DNA of 64,000 bases from Flaccisagitta enflata (GCA_965153355.1 OZ231126.1:8990001-9054000); one strand, 5' to 3'; shown: positions 37,274 through 49,500, counted from the first letter of the stretch. Notes: a model not told the origin generated them from the letters alone. A program made the numbers and translations.

Positions 37274-38713
37274 CACTCAACCAAGGCGTCAACACCAAGA
37301 TGAGGAAGATGAAGAAGAGTGAGATGAGGAAGAGTAACAGGATGAGGTGGATGAGGAGGAGCAAGAGGTAGACGAGAAGGATGAGAAAGATGAAGATGAA
37401 GAGGCGGAACCGGATGAGGTGCAATACGAGGTGGATGAGGATATGAGTTGTCAGCCACTCCAACAAAATTCAAGGCTTAGATTGAATCGGATTGTGAGAT
37501 CTCAGTCGAATGGCGAGATCTGATCAAAAATGGTACAGTGTTTTAAATTGTATCCTTTTGGTTCATGGTTTAAAAGTGTGAGATCAAAAGTGACGAGGAA
37601 TTTCCTTTTGTTAACCTTTAGTTTGATTCATTTTTCTTCTATTTCAATGGTATTTTGCCTTTAAATAACATCGCCCACTGAACAAGGGATGCCCCCTATG
37701 AAGAGTTTCTTATTCTGTCATCTGTTCCCAGGCATTGTGAATTCCCGCGATCCACTCATTCCACTCATGGACTAGGAAAAAAATAAATTATAAATCATGG
37801 AACGGGTTCAATTAAGCATGCAAAAGGCAAAAAGAGGGTCCCAGGAAGATAAATTTGAATAGGGACATTATCAAAGTGGGGGACAGGGAGGCACAGAATT
37901 CAAAAAAGCGGTATTCTTCATATTTTTGAATATAGACAAAGGCGATGTGGGATTCGGGTGTGTCAGTATGCAAAATGTTTTTTGATCAAATCATCATCAT
38001 CAGGGAGTGTTGGGACTCTAATTCTAAAACACTTACTGTTTTTCTTTTTTCAAATTTCATTCATCTTCCGTTTTTTTCTAAATCCCTATTTAGCCCCTAA
38101 TTTGTATATTGTAGTACAGCTGGTTTTGCACTTGGATAATTGATGATTAGGAAAAAAATCAAAACTCATTAATTTTCTTATTTCTTACACTGTGAAAAAT
38201 TAGTGAAAATCTTCTGCTTTTATAAAAGAAAACTTAATAATAGAAAAAATATAATTTTTCAAATGATATATCAATCTCATTTTCAACAAAACTGGGTACA
38301 GTCGCTAAAAGTACATATATTTTTGACAATCTTTACACGCGCTAAAAAAATGGAAGATGACTGAAATTGAAAAAAATGAAAATAGTCAGTATCTTGTAAT
38401 TAGTGACTTCATACTCCCTGATGATGATGAACTGATCAGAAGACCTTTTGCATATTAACACACCCGAATGTGGGATGGCGATCACAGTCAAGAGGAGGAA
38501 TATTAAGTTTGTAAGTTGTGGTCCTCTCCGAATCAACAAGCACGATGGCTCCCTTTGTTTGAGAGCATGAATTCGAGCACAGCATTGTCCAAGTGATGGT
38601 CTGGTTTTGTTTTGCTACGAAAGACGAAAACATCTTAGAAGGACTATAGCATCACTGGGTAAGTGGCCCGTCGTTATTAACTTCTCCCTTCAAGTTTGAC
38701 TCGGAACAGCTCA
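37274..38713. other. Spacer between LPCAT start and ZFYVE19 stop
   Basis: 37300-37440 is a purine-rich gatgagga-type repeat just upstream of the LPCAT start codon. Further right is AT-rich. 37961-38010 and 38410-38460 are inverted copies (caaaatgttttttgatcaaat / gatcagaagaccttttgcat), suggesting an old palindromic element. No gene or clear polyadenylation signal was identified. Confidence 0.4.
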
Positions 38714-40746
38714 TTAAGACGCTTGATTGTTTCCTTGTTCAAACTTTTTCGGTTGATGTTTTTCATCTTGATGACATTCTTTGAAGCACCGAGAACAAAA
38801 CAAATCATGTTGACATTCGGGACAGACCCAAACCGCGTCATCGTTGCAAATCACGCACCTGACAAAGGAAAAACAAAACGCTATCATTATTAGATATTCT
38901 TTTTTCTTTCTTCCTTCCTTCCTTCCTTCCTTCCTTCCTTCCTTCCTTCCTTCCTTCCTTCCTTCCTTTTTTCCTTCCTTTCTTCCTCCCTTCATTACTC
39001 CCTTCCTTCCTCCCTTCCTTCCTTCCTTCCTTCCTTCCTTCAGAAAAAAGGCAGGACTGCCTTTTTTTTTGCCATTTTTCCCTTCCTTCCGTCATCATAA
39101 TTGCATAAAACAAAAGAGAAAGTGCAATCGGAGCAAAACACACACACAAGCACACACACGCACACGCACACGCACGCGCACACGCACGGAAAACGACCAA
39201 ACGCATAATACATCGCATGAATAATTTCTCCTCACCATGGTAATTTTTGTGCTTCTTCAGCGGCGTCATTTTCCGCTCTCGTGATTCTCCTTCCCAAATC
39301 CTTTAACGGCTTTTTCAAGTCGAATTTCTCCAACCCATCCAAGGAAGGAAGTTCCAATCGGCCTTCTTCCAGATCTTCCTCCAATTTCGCTTCGGCCACC
39401 AATCGACGAATTATTTTCTGTTCTTCCTCCGCATCATCATCCTCTTCCTCTTCCTCTTCCTCCTCCTGTTCCCCACCCTTCTCTTTGTTCTTCTTCTGTT
39501 CTTCCTTGAATTTCTTCAGCTCTTCCAGTTTTTGCTTTATTTGGTCATCCTCGGCGAGTTGTTTCATTTCCCTTTTGGCGTCTGCTTCCAATTCCGCCGC
39601 CGTCGCCTCCATCAGTCGATTCATTTCATCCAAATCTTCATCTTTCTTCTCTTCTTCCTTCTCGCCTTCTTGATCCGTCTCGTGGTTGTTTGAAGACGCT
39701 GCCTTTGTTGAGTTGAGGCCGTCGATGAGTTTCGCCGCCGCCGCCGCACTTTCCTCATCGTCCTCCATCTTCCCACCTCCACCTTCCTCACCACCTTCTT
39801 TCCCTTTCTCACCACCTTTCAGCTGCCTCAACCTGGTCTCGATGGATTCGACGAGGTCGGCTCGGTGGGCGTCGTCGAGCTTCACTTCGTCGGCCAGTTC
39901 CCGCAACAGGTCGTCCACTTGCTCCACTTGAGTCCGCCTATCCGCCGGCGGAAGATACGATTTGGCAGCAGCTGCGTTGGAAGGGGAAGAGGAAGATGCG
40001 TTTTCGCCTTTGAGTTGTCGCGCGCGCGCAGCCAATTGATCGTCGAGAGAGACGTCCGTGGTTGAGGCGTTGGAAGGCAGTTCCGATGCTGATATCGTTG
40101 TTGTTGTTGTCATAGCTGTCGTTGTTGATTCCGACGTTACTCCCGTCGAATTAGCCGCCGATGTAGAAAATAAAATTGTATCGGATGGGGCAGTTGGTGT
40201 CTTGGCATTTTGAGATGACGTCGTTGCTGTAGTCGTTGGCGTTGCTGACGTCGTTGCTGTGGTCGCTGATGACGTTGCCGACGTCGTCGTTGCAGGAATT
40301 TCCTTGAGTTTTTCGAGTCTTTTCTTTATTTCCAGATCTTCTGGTCCTAAACCGATGGACCAATTGTGTCCCAAATCTTTTTTTCCTGTGCGAATACCGC
40401 CTCCTCCGCCTCCTCCTCCTCCTCCACCGCCACCTCCTCCACCACCGCCAGACTTAGATTCAACTAACATTCGTTCTCTCTTCAAGAGATTTTCCGGTGG
40501 CTCCCAGTCTCGCGTCGACGGTGTAGGCGCCTGCGCCGGCTCCGCAGATGCCGCCGTGGATTCTGACGAGGCGCTGGCGGAAAGCGTCTGGAAGCAGCCG
40601 TTACAAAGACGACGTTTGCGATTATCATTGGGAAGTCGCCTTTCTTCGCTGCATTTGCCGCAAAAGGAATATCCGCATTGAGAGCAGCCGCGCTCTTTCC
40701 GGAACAGACCGAAAGAATGGGCGCAAGAACTGCAACGACCAGGCAT
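38714..40746 (-). CDS. ZFYVE19: Abscission/NoCut checkpoint regulator (ANCHR, ZFYVE19) homologue, complete
   Basis: In animals ANCHR works with ESCRT-III/VPS4 at the midbody to delay abscission. There are two exons: 40746-39236 (1511 nt) and 38858-38714 (145 nt, stop TAA), joined in phase 2 by a gtgagg donor and a cctttgtcag acceptor; 551 aa. Residues 5-51 form an eight-cysteine FYVE-like zinc finger (CX2C-X12-CX2C-X4-CX2C-X15-CX2C) starting MPGRCSSCAHSF. A WEPPENLLKRE segment follows, matching the post-FYVE region of vertebrate ANCHR. Next are an 18-Gly tract, Thr/Ser-rich linker, LEIKKRLEKLKE and related helices that could be MIM1-like, and a Glu/Lys-rich coiled region. The C-terminus (KLPWCVICNDDAVWVC, LFCSRCFKECH) is the B-box-like finger of the family. 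The upstream in-frame Met at about 40815 is less likely, because the finger begins right after MPGR. Human ANCHR is 471 aa; the linkers explain the excess. Confidence 0.9.
38907..39043 (+). repeat. (CTTC)n microsatellite in the ZFYVE19 intron
   Basis: TTCC repeats with interruptions. The poly-Lys/Gly/Arg frames here are artefacts. Confidence 0.9.
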
Positions 40747-40925
40747 CGCCACTATTGAGGAGTGTCGGGCAGAGAGGAAGAGGAAGAGTATTAGGAATGG
40801 ACGCAAGAGCAGCAACTACCCAACATCGCCACTTAGGGCTGTTGGGGCGAGAGGAAGAGTATTGAGAATGAGCGCGCAAAAGCTGCAACGACCCGACAAC
40901 GCCACTACTGAGGAAGGGAGGGAGG
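40747..40925 (-). repeat. Two diverged tandem copies of the ZFYVE19 start region
   Basis: Units spaced 76-79 bp (gcatcgccactattgag near 40743, acatcgccacttagg near 40822, acaacgccactactgagg near 40899) repeat the start-codon region of ZFYVE19. The outermost copy still reads SGRCSFCA in the sense direction. Confidence 0.65.
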
Positions 40926-41009
40926 AAAAGGAGAAATATGCACTAAGAATTTCTAAGAATTTTAGGTACCCTTCGAGGAATTCCCAAGCGATTGGAAAAT
41001 CATAGGTCA

Positions 41010-41014
41010 ACAGC

Positions 41015-41062
<48 letters not shown>

Positions 41063-41098
41063 AACAATAACAATAACAATAACAATAACAATAACAAT

Positions 41099-41129
<31 letters not shown>

Positions 41130-41300
41130 TCGACTTTGCTTGTAAGTGCAACGATAACGTGGTGGAATAACGAAGACACAATTAACAAATGCGTCGCGAT
41201 GACAACGACAACAACAACATCAACAACGACATCGACAACAACAACAACGACAACGACGATGACAACGACAACAACGACGACGACAACGACAATAAAGACG

Positions 41301-41334
<34 letters not shown>

Positions 41335-41380
41335 CTACATTGACAACAAAAACGATAACGACGACAAAAAGGACGACATC

Positions 41381-41430
<50 letters not shown>

Positions 41431-41490
41431 CCTTCACATCGAAAGTAGCAACAGCAACATTGACAACTACAACACCAAAATAGAACAACT
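41010..41490 (+). repeat. (CAA)n / (AAT)n / (GACAAC)n repeat tract
   Basis: Nearly continuous CAA with ACA-ATA and GAC interruptions. Poly-Thr, poly-Asn and poly-Val frames are artefacts. Confidence 0.9.
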
Positions 41491-41664
41491 TTAACGAGAA
41501 GACGTTTTTATACAGGTGAAAAGAAACCGTGTAGTTAGACTCCTAGAGAAAGACAATATATTTGCGATGGTGAGTGGGAGAATTAAAGGGAGAGAGAGGA
41601 TGAATTTGAATGATGAAAAGTAGATACAACGGTAAGTAACAAGGTAAGTTTTGAAGGAGAAAAA

Positions 41665-42114
41665 ATGATAAAAAAGGTAAGTAAAAAGGTAAGTAAAAAG
41701 GTAAGTTTGAAGGAGAAACATAAGGTCAATGAACATTATTTGTTTTTGTGCAGAAAAAATGGTCTGATGGCGCTACGGCCGGCCTATAATCCACTGGTAT
41801 GGACTGACTGGGATTCTCCTAGCTCCCTGATTGGTCCAATCCAGACTGGGATGCAACTAATAACGTTACAAGATTGGTATATTTTAGACTGGGAACAGCG
41901 ATCCTTGCGTTTAAATGAGGAACGACTGGAAGCCAAGAAAAAAAAGATCAATCAGGAAAGACAAACTAGTAGAGAAAGTAGCAGGGAACATGGAAAACCG
42001 GGTTGTGAGGTACTGAGCGTTGTTTATACGGTAAAGCAAAACGAACATTACAACGTACCCTACAAGGTGGCCGATGACGCGACAATCATCACTGAAACTA
42101 TTAAAGTAGTCTAG
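41665..42114 (+). CDS. Unassigned open frame, 149 codons
   Basis: The frame begins in a ggtaagtaaaaa repeat, so the first 20 residues (KKVSKKVSKKVS) are probably not protein. The remainder has mixed composition with Trp-rich passages (LVWTDWDSPSS, LQDWYILDWEQRS) and a basic helix (RLEAKKKKINQER). I recognise no family. It overlaps a CCAAT-box-rich region that may be a promoter, and part of it (tttatacggtaaagcaaaac) is repeated 140 bp downstream. It could be an exon of an unknown gene, an old mobile-element fragment, or chance. Confidence 0.25.
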   Translation: MIKKVSKKVSKKVSLKEKHKVNEHYLFLCRKNGLMALRPAYNPLVWTDWDSPSSLIGPIQTGMQLITLQDWYILDWEQRSLRLNEERLEAKKKKINQERQTSRESSREHGKPGCEVLSVVYTVKQNEHYNVPYKVADDATIITETIKVV

Positions 42115-42293
42115 ATGGACAAACAAAAGTAGCATAGCGAAGGGCAGCGTATTTTTAAGTTATGTTTATACGGTAAAGCAAAACAAACATAACGATTCCC
42201 TCTTCGGCCTCTCTTGGCCAATCACAGGCGTCCAGTCCAATCCTGTAGCCAATCAGAGAGGTCCAGTCAATTGTATACCCCAGTCCCGATTGG
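41830..42293 (+). promoter_or_regulatory. CCAAT-box cluster between divergent genes
   Basis: Direct CCAAT at 41836-41840, 42218-42222, 42237-42241 and 42249-42253. Inverted ATTGG at 41830-41834 and 42289-42293. The contexts gccaatcag and ggccaatcac fit NF-Y sites. It lies about 1.3 kb before the YME1L start exon and 1.1-1.5 kb before ZFYVE19, whose first exon reads the other way. A role as promoter is inferred. Confidence 0.4.
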
Positions 42294-42713
42294 TCGGACT
42301 GGGGACCCGTCAATTATATTCTTACCGCTAGCTTAGGGATTCTATACTTTTAATGTTCTTTTTTGCTATTTTCTGTATGTCGCGCGTGTTAATTATTGCA
42401 TTTAACTCTGTCGCTTCGTAAATCTCCTCTATCAGTGCCCCTGTTCAAAAAATTGGTACAACTATTTTCTCATTATTGGAAATTTTGCTCTCATTTATGT
42501 GGACGCTTCCTCATCCCTTCCTATGTTTTCCTTTTTTCTTTCCACGCAAATTGATGCATCGTGTCGGTTCGTCGGCCCGTCGGTCGGTCGTTCAATTCCA
42601 TGTATCAACTGTTCAACCATTCATGATTTATGGCGCCGGCCCCATCTGGTGTCTGTGCTCCGTCCAGCCGAATTGCCTTACTCTACAGCGTCAAAGCAGT
42701 ATGCAGTAACGCC

Positions 42714-42857
42714 AACAAGGCCGTGTACACTCATCCCAGTCGCGGACGGATGGGCAGGAGCGGAATAGCGAGAAAACGCTTACACTTTGTTTTGGAAACC
42801 GACCGACAGACAGACAGACCGACAAAGCCAGTTCTGAGTCGCGAGTCCGCGACTAAA
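42714..42857 (-). mobile_element. Family A element
   Basis: aacaaggccgtgtacactc to gtcgcgagtccgcgactaaa, with a ccgaccgacagacaga core. Confidence 0.75.
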
Positions 42858-43227
42858 GCCGAAATTCCTACGGTAAAACGAGAGCACTTGCAAGAACGAT
42901 CGTATACCAAAATGCAAAACTTCTCACTTAAAATCTTGTTTTTGTTTTTCGAATTTCGATAATAAAGAAAGAAAGAAAACGTCAAAACGTCAAATATATT
43001 CTGATTGCATCGATGTCGAGACAATCATTTCACAGAATCTTTTGTTCTTTCTATCTTTCTTTCTGTCTGTCTGTCTGTCTTCCTTTCTTTATCATCTCTT
43101 TTTCTTCTTCTTTGTCATCTCTTTTACCCCTTCTTTTCCACTTCACTCACCCCTTCTTTTTCATCTCTTTTACTACCTCTTTTTCGTCTCTATCTTTCTC
43201 ATTCATCACTCTTTTTCACCTTTCTCT

Positions 43228-43522
43228 TTAGATGCGCCCTCGCAACTCTACAAGAGGTTGTGTCCGTTGCATTGGTCTGTCACGCAAACCTTGAAATCGC
43301 GAAATCTAAGGCCTTTTTTTCAATTCCAAAAAGCAGCAATGACTATACTCTTTCACTCATTCTACCACTTATTCATTCATTCATTCATTCATTCATTTTT
43401 TCATTCATTCATTCATTCATTCAGTCATTCATTTAGTCATTCATTCATTCATTCATTTTTTCATTCAAAAACAATATCGTTTATCGATAGAGGTCTCATA
43501 GTTTGCCCACTTGGCCTCGTTT
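43228..43522 (+). mobile_element. Family E element with internal (ATTC)n
   Basis: tttagatgcgccctcgcaac left end, a ttgtgtccgttgcattgg core, an (ATTC)n run at 43369-43458, and right end gcccacttggcctcgttt. Confidence 0.6.
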
Positions 43523-43598
43523 ATCTTTCTTACTTTTTCATTTTGATCTTTCTTTTTCTTCTTCCTTTGCAATTTTTTTTCTTTTTCTTTCCTTGCAG

Positions 43599-46500
43599 AT
43601 GCCGAAAATGGCAATTTCAGCGGCAATTTGTCGAAAAGACATTTGTCTCTTACGTGAGACTCTGACTCGACTCGTGGCCCCTTCTTTCGGGCCGCTATTG
43701 TCTTGCTCCCCTTCTACCTATTCTACCTATTCTACCTCCTCCTCTTCCTCTCCTTTAATTACGCCATCTTACGGTAACACGTCCGCCTCCCTATCACGTT
43801 TGTCCTCTTCCTCCTCGCTCCCTCCATTACGTCATTATATCCACCGCCACCCGGATATCGCGCGGCGCCTTTTTACGGCGGCGTCGTCGTCGTCGTCCGC
43901 GGCGTTTTTCCCCCTCAATGGCGGCGTCAATCTCGTCGTGGAGTCTCGGCGTCATTTCAAAACGCGCTCTACTAAAGGAATCGGCAGAAACACTTCGGCG
44001 ACTCAAACAGACGGCGAAAGTAACGCCAAAAGATTTGACATTGACGAGTTTCTCTTCGTCGACAACAAACCCGCCTCCTCTTCCTCCTCCTTATCATCCT
44101 CCTCTTCTTCCTCTTCCTCCTCTGCTGCCCCCGGAAATGAGCAGACTGACGTGGATTCTGCGCTGCGGCAGAACCTCTCCATGCGCCGCAAGTCCATCTC
44201 GAGACTGTTGAAGAAATATAAGAAGCAACCGGAAGTGCAGCAGCAATTGAAGATCGCTTTCGCCGATGGATACGCCTACGCCGAACAAAAGTCAGCCGGA
44301 GATGACGGCGCCGGCAAGAGTGGCAAAGGTTAGGAATCAGTTGAGTAGGTATCTTTCTTTGTCTCCATTTCCTCTCTCTTTCTGTCTGTCTTTCTGTCTA
44401 TCACTCTTTTATTGTCTTCTATCCTTCCTTTTTGCTGTCCTTCTTTTCCTCCTCTTTCATTTTCTTTGAATCAGATCAGATGAGATTAAACAAATGATTT
44501 CCCAACATTAACAGTCGTTAAGATTAATGAGTAAACGTTTTTTCGGGGAGGACTATATGAGTATGACTAAGCCTCCAATGTCTAGGTCTAGTAACATGAT
44601 TTACATCATAATAATTTCCTTTTTTCCAAATTTACGGCGGGCTAACCCTCTCCTTCTTTCTTCAGCTCAGCACTATCAAAGTATCATACAGTATGATTTT
44701 TCTGAACTGTAACATAAGATGAGAACATAGCACAAAAAGTAGAAGAGCTAGCTACAATCTGAAAAAAACACTTGGAAGATATGAGTTTGCAGATTTTTGA
44801 TGAGAAATCCCAAGGACTTTTTCTTTTAATTTGATCTGATTAATGCATGTGAATCAAAAGGCATATTCTGCCAAGAAAGGCTGTTTTGTAGTGACTGTCT
44901 TTCTGTAAATTGCTCTCATTTCTGAACGGTTTGAGCTACAGATCCCAGATTGGTCTCAAATGAAAGATATTTTGATGTGGTTTTAGGAGAAAAACAAAGA
45001 CAGCGATTTTTAAAAAGAGTTATCCTGCCAAACATGAACGATTTTGTTGTTTTGGAATAAATTGTTTGCAGAATTGACTTTCAGTTAACCAAATGCATTC
45101 AAAACTCAAAAAAAGTCTGTCTGTTGAGCTTTTCCCAGAAAGTACTTCAAAATAGCTTTCATTTGGGACCAATCTGGCATCTGTAGCTCAAACAGTTTGG
45201 AAATGAGAGCTATTTGAAGAGAAACAGTTTAGCCGATATCTTTACTACTTTTTCCATTTTTCCACTTTTCAAAATTTCAATCCAAATTGAAAAAGTAAGA
45301 TGGATATCAGTTTTCTTTCTAAAAAACCTTTGGAATCTCTTAGCAAATAACTGCAAACTCTCACCTTTTTGGAGCTTCTTTCAGAATTAAGCTAGCTCTT
45401 CTAGTTTTTGCATAATGTTCTCATCTAATGTTACAGTTGAAAAAAATCTTACTGTATCATTCCTTCATTCTTTTCCTTTAGTCCTCTTTTCTGTTGTCTT
45501 TATTGCTTTGTTATCTTCTTTCCGTCTTTTTTTTCTTTTTGGGCCCTTCTAGGCCTTCTTCCTTCTCTCCTTTTATTTCTTTCTTTCATTCGTCGTTTTC
45601 TTCTTACATTTTTCCTTTGCTCTCTTTGTTTCTTTAGTCTTTCTTTCCATCTTGCTTTCTTTTTCTCTCCTTTTTGTCCTCGACGATCAGTTTACGTCGA
45701 GGACTATAACATAGCCTTGATCGTGTAGTAAGCCGTTTGTTTGTTTGTTTGTTGTCTCAACCCTTAAAAACTTGAGAACCACAACTCAGATGTTGATGAA
45801 ACTTGGTCAGTGTTATTTTTAGGGCATTACTAACCTGTGTACCAACTTTCAACAACATTCATAAATATTTAATACCCTTTGCCTATTATTTTTGTAGTAA
45901 TATTAATTCCTGGACTTGTGCAATTTACATAGGGGAAGGGTAGTAAAGGTTCACCAATGTTGTTCAAACTTGTTGTGAAGGTTTATTGCATCAATTAAAG
46001 CTCCCCTGCAAGATTTCAGATAATTCTGAGTATTGGTTTAGAAGATATAAGGGTATTTTGCTAGTAATATTAATTCCTAGACTTGTGCAATTTACATAGG
46101 GGAATGGTAGTAAAGGTTCACCAATGTTGTTCAAACTTGTTGTGAAGGTTCATTGCATCAATTAAAGCTCCCCTGCAAGATTTCAGTAAATTCTGAGTAT
46201 TGGTTAAGAAAATATAAGGGTATTTATGATGTATCTAGTAACATTATTTTGGACTTAGAATTTTTTTTTGAAAAAAAAATTTTTTTTGAAAAAAATTTTT
46301 TTAATTTTGAAAAAAAATTTTTTTTTTAAATTTTTTTTTGAAAAAAAATTTTTTTTATTTTTAAATTTTTTTTTTTTTTGTTTCAAATTTTTTTTCTTTG
46401 AAAAAAATTTTTTGAAATTTTTTTTGAAAAAAATTTTTTTGAAAAAAAAATTTTTTTGAAATTTTTTTTTTTTATTTGAAAATTTTTTGTTATCTTTTTT

Positions 46501-49500
46501 ATTATTGGATTATAAGGTATGCTTTCATGGACTTCAAGGATGCTATCATGGGCTTCAAGGTATGCCATCATGGACTTTAAGGTATGCAATTGGTAGCCGG
46601 GTCAGACTGAGTCGCCGGGTCAGACTGAGTCGCCGGGTCAGACTGAGTCGCCGGGTCAGACTGAGTCGCCGGGTCAGACTGAGTCGCCGGGTCAGACTGA
46701 GTCGCCGGGTCAGACTGAGTCGCCGGGTCAGACTGAGTCGCCGGGTCAGACTGAGTCGCCGGGTCAGACTGAGTCGCCGGGTCAGACTGAGTCGCCAGGT
46801 CAGACTGAGTCGCCGGGTCAGACACCAAATAGACTACAGTCGAGGACTGTTGTTTTTAAGCTTTTTTCTTTCATGCATGATATTTGAATTTGAAAGCAAA
46901 ATTTGCATCCATTCAGCAAGAGACTCAGATTTAACTTATATTACTGAAGAACATTCACTGAAAATTTCTTCAAATTTCTTTTTTGTCACTGACAAGGGGT
47001 TGGTCGAAATTATAAGTTTGCATAGAAAATGAAAAAATGAAAAAACAAAGACCTTAGTTCTCTTCCCAAATCGTTTTTAGAGAGAACTATGTTTTTGAAA
47101 ATGCAAAATTTTTCTGGTTGTGGCTTTCATATAATTTCGACCTCAGGAAATAGAAAAAAATGTCAACAAAATTTCACTAAAAATCTTTACTTCCTTGCCA
47201 TTTTCCCTGAGAATTGCTTATCAAATTTTCACTCAGATCTTTTTTGAAAGCACAGTGCAAAAGGCAACTTAAAGCGTAAAATATGAAACAGACATGCATA
47301 ACAAAAGTTTCCTGTGACAACTTGAACAATGAAAACATTTGTGGATGGATCAAATGTCCATTATTGATGCAAAAGTGGGGTGAAGCACTTCATTTTTCCC
47401 TGGCAGATTTGACGTCTTACCTTCTCTCCATATCTCTTTCCCTTGTTTCCTTCTTTCGCTCATTCTCTTTCCTATTCAAAACCTTTCTTTCTTTAAGCAT
47501 TTCTTTAAACCTTTCTTTCCTCTCTTTGCCCTTGCTTAGGTTCCATGTCTGTTTGGTCCATCGTGCGAGAGACTCTTTGGTGGGTGATCGGGATTTGGCT
47601 TCTCTTCCACACTATCAACGAGATTCGTCACGCTTTGGGTAACGGCGACGGCCTGTCCAGAAGCCTCTTTAACTCTTTGGGCCCCTATGAAGTCAATCCA
47701 GAGGAGATTCTAGTTACATTCGACGATGTTAAGGTTATCAATTAATTGTTGAATGGATGAATGAAAACAACGAATGAATAAGTGAGTCATGGTTTTGATA
47801 TACCCATTGCATAAATGAATGAATTAATTTATGAATTAATGAATGAATGCATGAATGAATATTTAAGTTAGTGTTGGTTTTGATATACCCAAAGAATGAG
47901 CGAATGAATAATTGAGCAAGTTATTCTTGTTTTTGATGTACTCATTGCGTAAATGAATGAATGAATGAATGAATAGGCAAATGAATAATTGAGCAAGTTA
48001 GTCTTGCTTTTGATATACTCATTGCGTGAATGAATATGAACGCATGAATGAATAAACAAGTCTAAAATTGTTTCAACACTTATAATCGAAACAGGGCGTG
48101 GACGAGGCCAAAGACGAGTTGCAAGACGTGGTGGAATTCTTGCGCGATCCGGAGCGTTTCTCTTCCCTCGGCGGCAAAATGCCCCACGGCGTGCTTCTCG
48201 TCGGCGAACCCGGAGTCGGCAAAACGCTGCTGGCCAAAGCCGTCGCCGGAGAAGCCGGCGTCCCGTTCTTCCACGCCGCCGGATCGGAATTCGACGAGAT
48301 CTTCGTAGGCACCGGCGCCAAACGCGTCCGGCAACTCTTCACTTCCGCCAAAGAACGCGCGCCGGCCGTCATCTTCATCGACGAGATCGATTCCGTCGGC
48401 GGGAAGCGGACTTCGTCGCCCGGACATCCTTACGCCAATCAGACAATCAACATGCTGCTGTCGGAAATGGACGGGTTCGAGAAGAACGAAGGCGTGATCG
48501 TCATCGGAGCCACCAACAAAAGAGACAATCTCGATAAAGCGTTGATTCGTCCCGGCAGATTCGACGTCGAAGTCACCGTTTATCCTCCCGATATGAAGGC
48601 CAGAAAGGAACTATTTGATCTCTACGTGGCTAAAATCGTGTGTGACGACGCCGTCGATACCGCCAAATTGGCCAGGTTTCTATTTTTGGTTGTGGGAAAT
48701 ATTGTACTATTACTTCTTGGCAGCATGCGCAGCAAAGAAATGCCAATCCTAATGGGGACAGTCAGATGAGTCAGATGAGTCAGATGAGTGTCCCTGTCAA
48801 CAAGCTACGCATGATGCAAAGGTGGGGCAAATCGGGCCACTTTTACTGTTTTTGTTTGGGGAATTTTTTAAATGTATCCTCCGAAGCTATTGATTTCCAT
48901 GTTAAGATAGCATTTACCCATAGGTTTAGGGTTGATATAGTGATTTCCAGAGTGGGCCCCATGGGGGCCCATATTTTTAAGATAACCTGATGTGGCCCGA
49001 TTTACCCTAGGCGGGGCAAATCGGGCCACTTTTAGCTTCATTTGCTCATTCCTCTAGGGGCTCACAACATTAGCCAAATTTTTTGGCCAGGATATCAGGA
49101 ACTAAGTTGGAGTTTGATTTAATTACATAATTGCCAAATTCGTTCGATTTTACAAACTTGAAAAAGAGAATTATTCATGGGCCAGAAAATGTCAGAAAAT
49201 TACAGCCATGAAAAATCCGAAAATCCGCTAACAAAGAAATAAAAGGAATTTCCTGGTGCCATGGGAAATCCCAAACGAGTAATTTCTAGGGGACCCCCAC
49301 GCAAATGGAGCACTAGCGTATCAAAGATTCATGTAATTTGTAAGGCATTGGACCTAATCGCCATACCCAATACCAAAAAGTCACCCAAAATGACAATTGT
49401 TGAAGTTGTGATAAAGTTTATCACAACCTATCAGTTATCGTATCAGTATAGGGTTGGAATGAAGTTGTGCTGATGCTACTGTTGCTGCAGCAGTTCTGAG

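Larger units (their letters stand above)
42294..43598. other. Region upstream of the YME1L coding start
   Basis: Holds two mobile elements (42714-42857, 43228-43522) and a pyrimidine-rich stretch (43060-43230). The coding exon at 43599 is preceded directly by a ttctttttctttccttgcag acceptor, so a 5' non-coding exon must lie upstream. I could not place it. Confidence 0.45.
45671..46858. mobile_element. Hairpin-ended element with tandem repeats (family G)
   Basis: Left hairpin GTCCTCGACG...CGTCGAGGAC after TTTTT, right end acagtcgaggactgttgtttt. Inside are a two-copy repeat of about 170 bp (45890-46225), an A/T homopolymer block (46259-46500), three ggacttcaagg units and an 18-bp minisatellite. 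Same layout as families A-F but longer. Confidence 0.65.

Noticed and set aside
37724-37776. Possible LPCAT first exon on the minus strand (VHEWNEWIAGIHNAWEQ) after a good acceptor
   Set aside because: No GT donor follows (CAG/ATGACAG) and the frame stops at once. The exon at 37273-37166 (NPFEYRIKLSLWEKIQ, CAG/gtgccc donor) fits the family and the phase better.
46487-47032. 181-codon frame with (RRVRLS)n
   Set aside because: The 18-bp minisatellite keeps the frame open. It lies within a mobile element in a YME1L intron with no start context or homology.
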